Shown here: positions 32,987 through 42,252 of the stretch, in pieces
Layout: each line of letters opens with the position of its first letter
How positions within the stretch are numbered: position 1 is the first letter of the stretch
DNA from: DATHBD01 sp035296325
GTDB taxonomy: Bacteria > Actinomycetota > Actinomycetes > Mycobacteriales > Micromonosporaceae
Direction: 5' to 3'
NCBI GenBank assembly: GCA_035296325.1
Contig: DATHBD010000012.1
Location: 55,469-119,468, forward strand
DNA: 64,000 nucleotides
Position numbers and translations under genes: made by a program
Notes under the pieces: model-generated
Seen by the model: only the letters and a program-made list of their open reading frames with translations
The model's database searches: none
What the model was told of the DNA's origin: nothing

Positions 32987-33749
32987 CGGGCGGTTGACGG
33001 CCGGCGTACGGCTGGCGCTCACCACCTTCACCGTCGCGCCGCTGCGACCGGGGCCAGTCGACCGGACCACCGCCGCCATCGCCATGCCGCTGGCGCCGGC
33101 GCTGGGTGCGGCGCTCGGCGCGGTGCTGGCCGGTGCCGGGCTGGGCCTGCGCGGGCTCGGCGCGCCGGCGCTGCTGGCGGCCGCTGTCGCGGTGGCGCTC
33201 GGGGTGCTGCTGACCCGGGGACTGCACCTGGACGGGCTGGCCGACACGGCGGACGGGCTCGGCTCCTACACCGACGCCGGTACGGCACTCGCGATCATGC
33301 GAAAGCCGGATGTCGGAGCGTTCGGTGTGGCCGCCGTCGTGCTGACGCTGCTGATCCAGTCCGCTGCGCTGGCCGCGGTGCTGGTCCGGCCCTGGCCGGC
33401 CGCGCTCCTCGGCACCGCCACCGCGCTGGCGGCCGGGCGGCTCGCCGCCACGGTGGCCTGCCGGCGCGGTGTGCCCGCGGCCCGCGGATCCGGACTCGGT
33501 GCACTGGTCGCCGGAGTGGTGGGGTGGCCGGCGATGCTCGCCGGCACGGCCGCCGTCGCGGCGCTGAGCGTCGCCGCCGTCGCCGACCGACCGTGGCAGG
33601 GCCCGGTGGCGGTGGTCGGCTCGCTCGCGGTCGCGGTTCTGCTGACCCGGCACGCGGTACGCCGCCTCGGCGGCATCACCGGCGATGTCCTCGGTGCCGG
33701 CATCGAGTGCGCCACCACGGTGGCGTTGCTGGTGCTGGCGCTCGGCTGA
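32979..33749 (+). CDS. cobS: Adenosylcobinamide-GDP ribazoletransferase
   Basis: The 256-residue membrane enzyme joins AdoCbi-GDP and alpha-ribazole (phosphate) to give adenosylcobalamin (phosphate). The diagnostic motif GLHLDGLADTADGLGS lies near residues 78-93, with membrane helices before and after it. The GTG at 32979 overlaps the cobU/T stop by 8 bases, in keeping with the shared pathway. It ends 9 bases before the convergent gcvT stop, with no hairpin between them. Confidence 0.93.
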   Translation: MPDGRLTAGVRLALTTFTVAPLRPGPVDRTTAAIAMPLAPALGAALGAVLAGAGLGLRGLGAPALLAAAVAVALGVLLTRGLHLDGLADTADGLGSYTDAGTALAIMRKPDVGAFGVAAVVLTLLIQSAALAAVLVRPWPAALLGTATALAAGRLAATVACRRGVPAARGSGLGALVAGVVGWPAMLAGTAAVAALSVAAVADRPWQGPVAVVGSLAVAVLLTRHAVRRLGGITGDVLGAGIECATTVALLVLALG

Positions 33750-33758
33750 GGCCCCGCC

Positions 33759-34838
33759 CTACCTGACCCGCGACGGTACGAACGGTGGCCGTACCACGGT
33801 GACCGCGGATCGGCGGCCCCGCACATCCACCGCGACCTCGTCGCCGGGATGCACCGGCCGGGCGGTGTCCAGCAGTGCCAGGGCGATGCCGACCCGCCGG
33901 GTCGGGGAGAACGTCCCGCTGGTCACCTCGCCCAGTGGCGCGTCGTCGCCGACCACGGTCATGTGCGGGCGCGGAATGCCGCGGTCGAGCGCCTGCAGAC
34001 CCCACAGCAGCCGACGCGGCCCAGCCTCCTTCTCGGCCAGCAGCGCCGCCCGCCCCCAGAACTCGGGCTTGTCCCAGCCGACCGCCCAACCGACCCGGGC
34101 CTGCACCGGCGTGATGTCCAGCGACAGCTCCTGGCCGTGCAGCGCATAGCCCATCTCGGTGCGCAGCGTGTCCCGGGCGCCAAGGCCACAGGGGCGGGCC
34201 CCACCGGCCAGCACCCGGTCCCACACCTGGCCGGCCTGCGCGGCCGGCACCAGCAGCTCGTACCCGTGCTCCCCGGTGTACCCGGTCCGGCACACCACGA
34301 CGCTCTCTGCGACCGCGAAGCTCATGTACGGATGCCCGGTCGGCAGCCCGAGTTTGTCCAGCAGTGCCGCGGACTCCGGCCCCTGTACGGCCAGCACGGC
34401 GAAGTCGGCGTGCAGATTCTGCACCGTGACGCCGGACGGCGCCGCCGCGGTCAGCCGGCGCACCACCTCGGCGGCGTTCGCCGCGTTCGGGACCAGAAAG
34501 ACCTCGTCGTCGGAGAAGCGGTACGCGACCAGGTCGTCCACCACCCCGCCGGTCGCCTCCTCGCAGCACAGCGTGTACTGGGCGTACCCGGCGCCGATCC
34601 GGTCCAGATCGTTGGTCAGGCACCGGTTCACGAAGGACGCCGCTCCAGGACCTCGCACCCGGGCCTTGCCGAGGTGCGAGACGTCGAAGACGCCGACCGT
34701 CCCGCGCACCGCGGTGTGCTCCTTCAGAACCCCGCCACCGGCGTACTCCAGCGGCATCTCCCACCCGCTGAAGGGAGCGAACTTCGCTCCCAGCGCGGCG
34801 TGCCGGTCGTGCAGTGGGGAGCGCAGCAGTTCGCTCAT
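33759..34838 (-). CDS. gcvT: Aminomethyltransferase (glycine cleavage T protein)
   Basis: The 359-residue protein transfers the aminomethyl carbon from lipoyl-H-protein to tetrahydrofolate, releasing ammonia. Family marks are FAPFSGWEMPLEY near residue 20, VGVFDVSHLGKARVRG near 50, GYTGEHGYEL near 195 and LGARDTLRTEMGY near 230. The ATG at 34838 is preferred over an ATG 14 codons upstream because the conserved sequence begins at once (SELLRSPLHDRH). The P and H proteins are not in the window. The lipoate genes lie 7-9 kb to the right. Confidence 0.95.
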   Translation of the reverse strand: MSELLRSPLHDRHAALGAKFAPFSGWEMPLEYAGGGVLKEHTAVRGTVGVFDVSHLGKARVRGPGAASFVNRCLTNDLDRIGAGYAQYTLCCEEATGGVVDDLVAYRFSDDEVFLVPNAANAAEVVRRLTAAAPSGVTVQNLHADFAVLAVQGPESAALLDKLGLPTGHPYMSFAVAESVVVCRTGYTGEHGYELLVPAAQAGQVWDRVLAGGARPCGLGARDTLRTEMGYALHGQELSLDITPVQARVGWAVGWDKPEFWGRAALLAEKEAGPRRLLWGLQALDRGIPRPHMTVVGDDAPLGEVTSGTFSPTRRVGIALALLDTARPVHPGDEVAVDVRGRRSAVTVVRPPFVPSRVR

Positions 34839-34907
34839 GCGCCCGAACCTATCGCCTCCCCGGCGGCTAGCATCGAGCACACCATCCCTTTTGGCCCTGG
34901 AGCGTTC

Positions 34908-36476
34908 GTGGCGTCGTCATTGCACCTCGTGGACACCGACCCGGCCGACCTGGCGGTCGACGCCCTCGTCATCGGCGTGCACCCGCCGGCCGACGGCGCC
35001 AAGCCGGGCACCAAGGGCCTCGCGGTGGCCCCAACGCTTGCCGACGGCGCGGACAGCGTCGCGGCCGCCTTCGCCGACCGCCCCGGCGGCGGGCTCGCCG
35101 AAGTCCTGCGCCGCCTCGGCGCGACCGGCGCACCCGGTGAGGTGATCAAGCTCGCCACCTTCGGCGCGGTCACCGCACCGGTGGTGGTCGCGGTCGGCCT
35201 GGGCCCGCGCTCAGACACCGGGCCGGCCCCGGAGACGGTGCGGCGGGCGGCCGCGGCGGCGGTGCGGGCGCTCGCCGGCACCGGCTCGGTCGCGCTCGCG
35301 TTGCCGGTCGCCGCGGTGGACCCGCTGACCGCGGCGGACGCGCTGACCGCGGCGGCCGAGGGAGCGCTGCTCGGCACGTACCGGTTCGCCGGATACAAGA
35401 CCACGTCGACCCGGCCCGATCCGGTGAGCCGGCTGACGCTGCGGGTGCCGACGGCCGACCGGGCCGCGAAGGCGACCGTGAAGCGCAGCGCGGCCGTCGT
35501 CGCGGCCGTGGCGCTGACCCGGGACTGGGTGAACACTCCGCCCAACGACCTGCGCCCGCCGGCGTTCGCCGATGCCGTCACCGCCGCCGCCGGCAAGGCC
35601 GGTCTGGAGGTGGAGGTCCTCGACGAGAAGGCCCTCAAACGTGGCGGCTACGGCGGCATCCTCGCCGTCGGGCTGGGCTCGGCGGCGCCGCCGCGGCTGG
35701 TCCGGCTCAGCTACCAGCCGGCGGGGCGCCCCACCCGGCGGGTGGCCCTCATCGGCAAGGGCATCACCTTCGACACCGGCGGCGTGTCGATCAAGCCCGC
35801 CCAGGGCATGTGGGAGATGAAGGGCGACATGGCCGGCGCCGCGGCGGTGGCCGCCACCATGCTGGCCATCGCCGCACTCAAGCCGAAGGTCGCGGTCACC
35901 GCCTACCTGCCGATGGCCGAGAACATGCCGTCGGGCACGGCGTACCGGCCGGGCGACGTGGTGACCATGTACAGCGGCAAGAAGGTCGAGGTGCTCAATA
36001 CGGACGCCGAGGGCCGCATGGTGCTCGCCGACGCGATGTCCCGCGCCGCCGAGGACGCCCCGGACTATCTGATCGAGACGTCCACCCTGACCGGCGGTCA
36101 GGTGATCGCGCTGGGCAAACGCATCTCCGGCCTGATGGGCACACCGGAGCTGTGCGAGCGGATGCGGTTGGTCGGCGACCGGGTGGGTGAGCCGGCCTGG
36201 CCGATGCCCCTGCCCGACGACGTACGCAAGGGCATGGACTCCGACGTGGCGGACCTGTCCCAGATCAACGCGGGGATGGACCGGGCCGGCCACATGCTGC
36301 AGGGTGGAGTGTTCCTGTCCGAGTTCGTGCCGGACGGGATCGCCTGGGCACACCTCGACATCGCCGGGCCGTCGTACCACTCCGGCGAGCCGACCGGCCA
36401 CCTCACGAAGGGCGGCACCGGAGTGCCGGTCCGCACGCTCGTCCAGCTGGTCGAGGACATCGCGGCCACCGGCTGA
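34908..36476 (+). CDS. pepA: Leucyl aminopeptidase (M17)
   Basis: The 522-residue cytosolic di-metal peptidase removes N-terminal residues from peptides. The M17 signature NTDAEGRMVLAD is present, and the upstream metal/substrate Lys is in IGKGITFDTGG. The N-terminal 170 residues form the separate macro-like domain. GTG at 34908 has GGAG 5 bases before it and starts just after the divergent gcvT promoter zone. Its stop is inside a small hairpin shared with the next, convergent gene. Confidence 0.94.
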   Translation: MASSLHLVDTDPADLAVDALVIGVHPPADGAKPGTKGLAVAPTLADGADSVAAAFADRPGGGLAEVLRRLGATGAPGEVIKLATFGAVTAPVVVAVGLGPRSDTGPAPETVRRAAAAAVRALAGTGSVALALPVAAVDPLTAADALTAAAEGALLGTYRFAGYKTTSTRPDPVSRLTLRVPTADRAAKATVKRSAAVVAAVALTRDWVNTPPNDLRPPAFADAVTAAAGKAGLEVEVLDEKALKRGGYGGILAVGLGSAAPPRLVRLSYQPAGRPTRRVALIGKGITFDTGGVSIKPAQGMWEMKGDMAGAAAVAATMLAIAALKPKVAVTAYLPMAENMPSGTAYRPGDVVTMYSGKKVEVLNTDAEGRMVLADAMSRAAEDAPDYLIETSTLTGGQVIALGKRISGLMGTPELCERMRLVGDRVGEPAWPMPLPDDVRKGMDSDVADLSQINAGMDRAGHMLQGGVFLSEFVPDGIAWAHLDIAGPSYHSGEPTGHLTKGGTGVPVRTLVQLVEDIAATG

Positions 36477-36497
36477 CCCGGGCGTCGGGCCGGGTCA
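36474..36497. terminator. Short bidirectional hairpin containing both stop codons
   Basis: TGACCCGG (36474-36481) pairs with CCGGGTCA (36490-36497). Each arm contains the stop codon of one of the two convergent genes, so the terminator overlaps coding ends on both strands. Confidence 0.6.
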
Positions 36498-36833
36498 GGT
36501 CTCGCTGTCGTCGGCCGCGGCGGCATGCTTGCGGCGCTCGTTGTAGTCCCGCATCCGCTTCGGATAACCGACCAGCGCCACGTCGTACACCGGGATGGAC
36601 AGTCGGTTGCCGAACTGGCGGGCGGCCGGCGGCCCGGCCATCCGTCGGCGGGTCCACTCGCCGTCCTCGGCGATGAGCAGCAACGTCGTCTCCGTCACGG
36701 TGGTCCGCGGCTCGATGAAGCCCTCGACGCCACGACGGGTGCGTACGAACTCCTCAAGGTGTGCGGCGTCCTCCCGGCTGGCGGGACGGCCGCCCGCCGC
36801 CGCAGGCCCCTTGCGCCGCCGGAACCACGCCAC
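36495..36833 (-). CDS. Conserved small actinobacterial protein
   Basis: The 112-residue protein (MAWFRRRKGPAAAGGRPASR at the start) belongs to a family found beside pepA and lpd in Streptomyces from memory, often labelled oxidoreductase without reason. It has the core HLEEFVRTRRGVEGFIEPRT and a later TTLLLIAEDGEWTRRR. No cofactor motif is seen. The GTG at 36833 has GGAGGGAG 7 bases upstream, which rules out the longer reading. The function is unknown. Confidence 0.82.
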   Translation of the reverse strand: MAWFRRRKGPAAAGGRPASREDAAHLEEFVRTRRGVEGFIEPRTTVTETTLLLIAEDGEWTRRRMAGPPAARQFGNRLSIPVYDVALVGYPKRMRDYNERRKHAAAADDSET

Positions 36834-37079
36834 GGAATGTCTCCCTCCGAAGTGCCCACGCCGGAAATGGACGTAGCTGCGGCCAGGGTACGACGCGACG
36901 GCCATCGGTGGGACCCCGCGTGGCCATGCCGGTACCGCACACCGTGTCCTTTGGCACCTGACGTGTCGGGTGCCCGGGAGAAGTGACAAGATGGTCGCGG
37001 GTTCGCCGTCACATCGGCGTCCCGCGACACCTGTCCACCGGCTCCGCACCCGCAGCCGGCTCGCAGCATGGGAGATCTC

Positions 37080-38462
37080 GTGAGCGCGCCCAACGGATCC
37101 TTCGACGTCGTGATTCTCGGCGGAGGCAGCGGTGGCTACGCGGCCGCCTTCCGCGCCGCCGAACTCAACATGTCGGTCGCAATGATCGAGAAGGACAAGG
37201 TCGGCGGCACCTGCCTGCACCGCGGCTGCATTCCCACCAAGGCGCTGCTGCACGCCGGCGAGGTCGCCGACTCGGCCCGCGAGGCTGAGCAGTTCGGCAT
37301 CCAGGCCACGCTGTCCGGCGTCGACATGAAGGCGGTCAACGCCTACAAGGACAACGTCGTCGCGCGCCTGTACAAGGGATTGCAGGGCCTGGTCAAGGCC
37401 CGCAAGGTCACGGTCATCGAGGGCGAGGGCCGCCTGGTCGGCCCGACCACCGTCGAGGTCGCCGGCCAGCGGTACTCCGGCAAGCACCTCGTCCTGGCGA
37501 CCGGCTCCTACTCCAAGACGCTGCCGGGCCTGGAGGTCGACGGCGAGCGGGTGATCACATCGGAGCACGCCATCTCGCTGGACCACGTGCCGACCTCGGT
37601 GGTGGTGCTGGGCGGCGGCGTCATCGGCTGCGAGTTCGCCAGCGCCTGGAAGTCCCTCGGCGCCGACGTGACGATCGTCGAGGCCCTCCCCCGGCTGCTC
37701 GCCGCGGAGGACGAGGCCAGTTCGAAGGCGATCGAGCGGGCGTTCCGCAAGCGGAAGATCGCCTTCAAGCTGGGCAAGCCGTTCGAGGGTGTCGAGCGCA
37801 CCGACGCCGGGGTGCGGGTGAGCATCCAGGGCGGCGAAACGCTCGAGGCGGAGCTGCTCCTGGTCGCGGTCGGGCGCGGCCCGACCACCGCCAACCTGGG
37901 GTATTCCGAGCACGGCGTGAAGATGGAGCGCGGCTTCGTGCTCACCGACGAGCGCCTGCGGACCAGCGTGCCCAACGTCTATGCGGTCGGCGACATCGTT
38001 CCCGGCATCCAGCTCGCTCACCGGGGTTTCCAGCAGGGCATCTTCGTCGCTGAGCAGATCGCGGGTATGAACCCGCCGATCATCGACGAGAACGGCATCC
38101 CCCGGGTGGCGTACTGCGAGCCCGAGGTCGGGTCGGTAGGGCTCACCGAGGCGAAGGCCCGTGAGCAGTACGGCGACAAGGTGGAGACCCTCACCTACGA
38201 CCTCACCGGCAACGGCAAGAGCCAGATCCTGAAGACACAGGGCTTCGTCAAGCTGGTCAGGGTCACCGACGGGCCGGTCGTGGGTATCCACATCGTGGGC
38301 AGCCGGGTGAGCGAGCTCATCGGCGAGGCCCAGCTGATCTACAACTGGGAGGCGTTCCCGGCGGACGTGGCCCAGCTGGTCCACATGCACCCCACCCAGA
38401 GCGAGGCGCTGGGCGAGGCCCACCTCGCTCTCGCCGGCAAGCCACTGCACGTCCACGGCTGA
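37080..38462 (+). CDS. lpd: Dihydrolipoamide dehydrogenase (E3)
   Basis: The 460-residue flavoprotein has FAD motif GGGSGG at 14-19 and redox pair Cys45/Cys50 in GGTCLHRGCIPTK. An NAD-binding GGGVIGCEFAS lies near residue 178, and the C-terminal catalytic His is in HMHPTQSEALGEA. It reoxidises the lipoyl groups of the E2 encoded next and possibly of the H-protein. GTG at 37080 is chosen because GGAG lies 6 bases before it; an ATG four codons upstream has no site. A 52-base spacer to the E2 gene supports one operon. Confidence 0.95.
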   Translation: MSAPNGSFDVVILGGGSGGYAAAFRAAELNMSVAMIEKDKVGGTCLHRGCIPTKALLHAGEVADSAREAEQFGIQATLSGVDMKAVNAYKDNVVARLYKGLQGLVKARKVTVIEGEGRLVGPTTVEVAGQRYSGKHLVLATGSYSKTLPGLEVDGERVITSEHAISLDHVPTSVVVLGGGVIGCEFASAWKSLGADVTIVEALPRLLAAEDEASSKAIERAFRKRKIAFKLGKPFEGVERTDAGVRVSIQGGETLEAELLLVAVGRGPTTANLGYSEHGVKMERGFVLTDERLRTSVPNVYAVGDIVPGIQLAHRGFQQGIFVAEQIAGMNPPIIDENGIPRVAYCEPEVGSVGLTEAKAREQYGDKVETLTYDLTGNGKSQILKTQGFVKLVRVTDGPVVGIHIVGSRVSELIGEAQLIYNWEAFPADVAQLVHMHPTQSEALGEAHLALAGKPLHVHG

Positions 38463-38514
38463 CGGTTCAGCCCGAGCAGACCCGCCCCGCCACACTTTCG
38501 AGGAGTCGTTTCAC

Positions 38515-40605
38515 ATGCCGGTATCGGTCACCATGCCCCGGCTCGGCGAGAGCGTCACCGAGGGCACCGTCACCCGCTGGTTGAAGCAGGAGGGTGACCG
38601 GGTGGAGGCGGACGAGCCGCTGCTCGAGGTCTCCACCGACAAGGTCGACACCGAGATCCCCTCCCCTGCGGCCGGCGTGCTGAGCCGGATCGTGGTGCAG
38701 GAGGACGAGACCGCCGAGGTCGGCAGCGAGTTGGCGCTGATCGACGGTGACGAGGCGGGTGGGTCGGACCAGGCCGAGTCCGGCAGCGCCGGTACGACCG
38801 CCGGCGACACCGCGGTCGCCGCGGCGAGCCCGGACGACGCGCCCGAGCCCGCGCCGACCGACGAGCGCCCCGCGGCCGAGCCCGAGCCCGCGGCTGAGCC
38901 AGAGCCCGCGGCAGAACCCGAGCCCGCGGCAGAGCCAGAGCCCGCGACCGCGTCGGCTGACGCACCGGCCGAGGCCCCGCCCGCGGATGCCTCCGATGGC
39001 GACGGCGACACGACGGTGCTGCGGATGCCGGCCCTCGGCGAGAGCGTCACCGAAGGCACTGTCACCCGCTGGCTCAAGTCGGTAGGCGAATCGGTCGAGG
39101 CGGACGAGCCGCTGCTCGAGGTCTCCACCGACAAGGTGGACACCGAGATCCCGTCGCCGGTGGCCGGCACGCTGCTGGAGATCAAGGTCGCCGAGGACGA
39201 GGTCGCCCTGGTGGGTGGTGAGCTGGCGGTGATCGGCGGCGCAGGACAGCGGCCGGCAGGTGACACGCAGGCCGAGCCGGCGCAGGCCGAGCCGGCGCAG
39301 GCCGAGCCGGCTTCGTCGGAATCCGCGGCAGCGCCGTCGGACTCCGAACCACAGCCGTCAAGTGCGGCGGCGCCGGGCACCGAACGCACGCCCGACGCCC
39401 TGCCCGGGGCGTCGTATGCGACGCCGGATGCGGAGGCCGAGGCCGGCAACGGCGCCACCTCCAGCCAGACCGGTGTGGCGACGGCGCAACCGACCGACCG
39501 GGCGCCGCTCGAGGCCGGCGAGGGGGTCAGCGTCCGACCCGGGGCGCCGCAGTCGGCCCCGGCAGACGGTGGTGGCCAGCCCGCACAGTCCGGTGCGGCG
39601 GCGTCGGACGGTGACGAGGCCGGCGGCGGGTACGTCACCCCCCTGGTTCGCAAGCTCGCCGCGCAGCACGACGTCGATCTGTCGGCACTGTCCGGCACCG
39701 GAGTTGGCGGCCGCATCCGCAAGCAGGACGTGCTGGAAGCGGCGGAGCGCCAGAAGGCCGCCGCCGCTGCGGCCGAGGAAGCCGAGGCCGCCCGGGTGCG
39801 GCAGGCCCAGACCCAGCAGGCGCAGCCCGCGGCGCAGTCGGCGCCGGCCAAGGCGCCGGCGAAGGCCGAGCCCAGCCCGCTGCGCGGTCGCACCGAGAAG
39901 ATGTCCCGGATGCGCACGCTGATCGCGCGGCGGATGGTGGAGTCGCTGCAGGTGTCAGCGCAGTTGACGACCGTGGTGGAGGTGGATGTCACCCGGATCG
40001 CGCGGCTGCGCGACCAGAGCAAGCGCGACTTCCTCGCCACACACGGGGTCAAGCTGTCGTTCCTGCCGTTCTTCGCCCTCGCCGCGATCGAGGCGCTGCG
40101 GGTACACCCGAACGTCAACTCCTCCGTCGACATCGCGGCCGGCACGGTGACGTACCACAACGCCGAGCACCTCGGCATCGCGGTGGACAGCGAGCGGGGC
40201 CTGCTGGTGCCGGTCATCCACGACGCCGGTGACCTCAACCTGGCCGGTCTGGCCAAGCGGATCGCCGACCTGGCGGAGCGCACCCGGGGCAACAAGGTCA
40301 CCCCGGACGAGCTCTCCGGCGGCACCTTCACGCTGACCAATACCGGCAGTCGCGGCGCGCTCTTCGACACCCCGATCATCAACCAGCCGCAGGTCGCCAT
40401 CCTGGGTACGGGTGCCGTGGTGAAACGGGCCGTCGTGGTGAACGACCCCAACCTCGGCGAAGTGATCGTGCCTCGTTCGATGGTGTACCTGGCGCTCTCC
40501 TACGACCACCGCATCGTTGACGGAGCGGATGCCGTCCGCTTCCTCACCACGATCAAGGACCGTCTGGAGGCCGGGGCGTTCGAGGCGGAGTTGGGCCTGG
40601 TCTGA
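38515..40605 (+). CDS. sucB: 2-oxo acid dehydrogenase E2 (dihydrolipoamide acyltransferase), two lipoyl domains
   Basis: The 696-residue E2 has lipoyl domain 1 with Lys43 (EVSTDKVDTE), an Ala/Pro/Glu linker with repeated EPEPAA, and lipoyl domain 2 with Lys207. A second linker leads to the E3-binding domain (about 373-410) and the catalytic core with His665 and Asp669 in DHRIVDG. In Actinobacteria such proteins serve pyruvate and possibly oxoglutarate dehydrogenase (DlaT in M. tuberculosis). The symbol reflects common naming, not a proven substrate. The two lipoyl domains are nearly identical at DNA level around their lysines, suggesting recent duplication or conversion. Lipoate genes follow 1 kb downstream. 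Confidence 0.93.
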   Translation: MPVSVTMPRLGESVTEGTVTRWLKQEGDRVEADEPLLEVSTDKVDTEIPSPAAGVLSRIVVQEDETAEVGSELALIDGDEAGGSDQAESGSAGTTAGDTAVAAASPDDAPEPAPTDERPAAEPEPAAEPEPAAEPEPAAEPEPATASADAPAEAPPADASDGDGDTTVLRMPALGESVTEGTVTRWLKSVGESVEADEPLLEVSTDKVDTEIPSPVAGTLLEIKVAEDEVALVGGELAVIGGAGQRPAGDTQAEPAQAEPAQAEPASSESAAAPSDSEPQPSSAAAPGTERTPDALPGASYATPDAEAEAGNGATSSQTGVATAQPTDRAPLEAGEGVSVRPGAPQSAPADGGGQPAQSGAAASDGDEAGGGYVTPLVRKLAAQHDVDLSALSGTGVGGRIRKQDVLEAAERQKAAAAAAEEAEAARVRQAQTQQAQPAAQSAPAKAPAKAEPSPLRGRTEKMSRMRTLIARRMVESLQVSAQLTTVVEVDVTRIARLRDQSKRDFLATHGVKLSFLPFFALAAIEALRVHPNVNSSVDIAAGTVTYHNAEHLGIAVDSERGLLVPVIHDAGDLNLAGLAKRIADLAERTRGNKVTPDELSGGTFTLTNTGSRGALFDTPIINQPQVAILGTGAVVKRAVVVNDPNLGEVIVPRSMVYLALSYDHRIVDGADAVRFLTTIKDRLEAGAFEAELGLV

Positions 40606-40682
40606 ATCCGACCGGACCTGTCCGAGGTGGCGCCGCTGCGTCGGTCCGCATAGCCAGTCCGACGCAGGGGAAGAAGAGTGCC

Positions 40683-41582
40683 ATGCGCTTCGTCATCGCC
40701 GGTTCGTCCGGATTTCTCGGCACCCGACTCGTCCGGCAGCTGCGGGCGGGTGGCCACGACGTGGTCCGGCTGGTCCGGCGGGAGCCGCGCGCCGATGATG
40801 AGATCCGCTGGAATCCGACCGCCGGAGCGCTTGACCCGCAGGCGCTGGTCAACGCCGACGTCGCGGTCAACCTTGCCGGCGCGGGCGTGGGCGATCACCG
40901 ATGGACCAGGGCGTACCGGAAGACGCTCATCGACAGTCGGGTGGACACCACCACCACGCTGGCCCGTGCGCTCGCCAGCACCGCCGGTGCCGGGCCACGC
41001 GTCCTGGTCAACGCCTCCGGGATCAGCTTCTACGGCGCCCCCGGCGACCGGGCGGTGGACGAGCAGTCTCCTCCCGGCGACGGTTTCCTGGCCGAGCTGA
41101 CCCGGGTCTGGGAGGCGGCCACCGGCCCCGCAGAGGCTGCCGGGGTCCGGGTGGCCCACCTGCGCTCCGGCCTCCCTCTGTCACCCGAGGGCGGCCTGCT
41201 GAAGCCGCTGATGCTTCCGTTCCGTCTCGGGCTCGGCGCCAAGCTGGGCAACGGGCGGCAGTACCTTCCGTGGATCTCGATGGCCGACTGGCTGGGTGCG
41301 GTCGAACTCGTGGTGGAACGCGCAGACATCGCGGGGCCGGTGAACATGGTCGGGCCGACGCCGGCCACCAACGCAGAGTTCACCAGGGCGCTCGGTCGGG
41401 CGCTGGGCCGTCCGGCTATTTTCGCGGTGCCGGGACCTGCGCTGCGGTTGGGGCTGGGCGAGGCCGCTGGCGAAGCCCTGGCGAGCCTGCGTGCCGTGCC
41501 GGGCGTCCTGAACGCCGCCGGCTACCGGTTCCAGCACCGCGACGTGGAGGCCGCGCTGCGCGCCGCGCTCGACGATCGATGA
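40683..41582 (+). CDS. TIGR01777 family NAD(P)-dependent epimerase-like protein
   Basis: The 299-residue protein has the extended SDR nucleotide-binding start MRFVIAGSSGFLGTRLVRQL and a C-terminal DUF1731-like segment (VPGPALRLGLGEAAGEALAS). The region NASGISFYGAPGDRAVDE near residue 105 is typical of TIGR01777 proteins, which have no firm function. The place between the E2 gene and lipB is conserved in Actinobacteria (Rv2216 from memory), suggesting a link to the same operon. Confidence 0.87.
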   Translation: MRFVIAGSSGFLGTRLVRQLRAGGHDVVRLVRREPRADDEIRWNPTAGALDPQALVNADVAVNLAGAGVGDHRWTRAYRKTLIDSRVDTTTTLARALASTAGAGPRVLVNASGISFYGAPGDRAVDEQSPPGDGFLAELTRVWEAATGPAEAAGVRVAHLRSGLPLSPEGGLLKPLMLPFRLGLGAKLGNGRQYLPWISMADWLGAVELVVERADIAGPVNMVGPTPATNAEFTRALGRALGRPAIFAVPGPALRLGLGEAAGEALASLRAVPGVLNAAGYRFQHRDVEAALRAALDDR

Positions 41583-41613
41583 GGGCACGCTCGGCCGGAG
41601 TAGGCTTCTCCGC

Positions 41614-42252
41614 GTGACGGGTGTGCAGTCGCTGACCGTTGTCCGGGGCGGCACGGTGGAGTACCGGGAAGCCTGGCAGCACCAGCGGACCCTGCACGAG
41701 CGGGTGGCCGCGGGGCAGGCGCCCGACACCGTGGTCCTGCTGGAGCACCCCGACGTCTACACCGCGGGGAAGCGCACCGCCGCGTGGGACCGCCCGACCG
41801 ACGGCACCGAAGTGATCGACGTCGACCGGGGTGGCCGGATCACCTGGCACGGACCGGGCCAACTCGTCGGGTACCCGATCCTGCGGCTGGCCGAGCCCAT
41901 CGACGTGGTCGCCTACATCCGCCGGGTGGAGTCGCTGCTGATCACGGTGTGCGCAGACCTCGGCCTACCCACCGTCCGGGACGCCACGCCGGGTCGCAGT
42001 GGCGTCTGGGTGCCGGCCGACGACCGGCCGACCCGCAAGGTGGCCGCCATCGGCGCGCGGGTGGCCCGTGGCGTGACACTGCACGGATTCGCTCTCAACT
42101 GCGACTGTGACCTGTCCGCGTACGACCGGATCGTGCCGTGCGGCATCAGCGATGCCGGCGTGACGTCGCTCTCGGCTGAGCTCGGGCGGCAGGTCACCGT
42201 GCAGGAGGTCCTGCCGATCGTTGAGCGCCACCTGCCCGCGCTGCTCGGTTAG
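41614..42252 (+). CDS. lipB: Octanoyltransferase
   Basis: The 212-residue enzyme moves octanoate from acyl carrier protein to lipoyl-domain lysines. The catalytic Lys142 (RKVAAIGARV) and Cys176 (IVPCGI) are present, together with RGGRITWHGPGQLVGYP at 72-88. The start is GTG at 41614. It lies 31 bases after the TIGR01777 gene. Its targets include the two lipoyl domains of the E2 encoded just upstream, and LipA downstream completes the cofactor. Confidence 0.95.
   Translation: MTGVQSLTVVRGGTVEYREAWQHQRTLHERVAAGQAPDTVVLLEHPDVYTAGKRTAAWDRPTDGTEVIDVDRGGRITWHGPGQLVGYPILRLAEPIDVVAYIRRVESLLITVCADLGLPTVRDATPGRSGVWVPADDRPTRKVAAIGARVARGVTLHGFALNCDCDLSAYDRIVPCGISDAGVTSLSAELGRQVTVQEVLPIVERHLPALLG

Noticed and set aside
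30896..33247. Long minus-strand extension upstream of the 66-residue protein
   Set aside because: It is antisense to cobU/T and cobS. Only the last 66 codons, with their own ATG and ribosome site, look like a protein.
34839..34907. Glycine riboswitch upstream of gcvT
   Set aside because: The divergent spacer to pepA is about 70 bases, too short, and no conserved core is visible.
38873..38950. Repeated units that could be mistaken for a CRISPR or satellite
   Set aside because: They are in-frame EPEPAA codon repeats of the E2 linker without spacers.
38511..40451. 646-codon minus-strand open frame opposite the E2 gene
   Set aside because: Ser/Ala/Gly-rich mirror of the E2 linkers and lipoyl domains, with no independent evidence.
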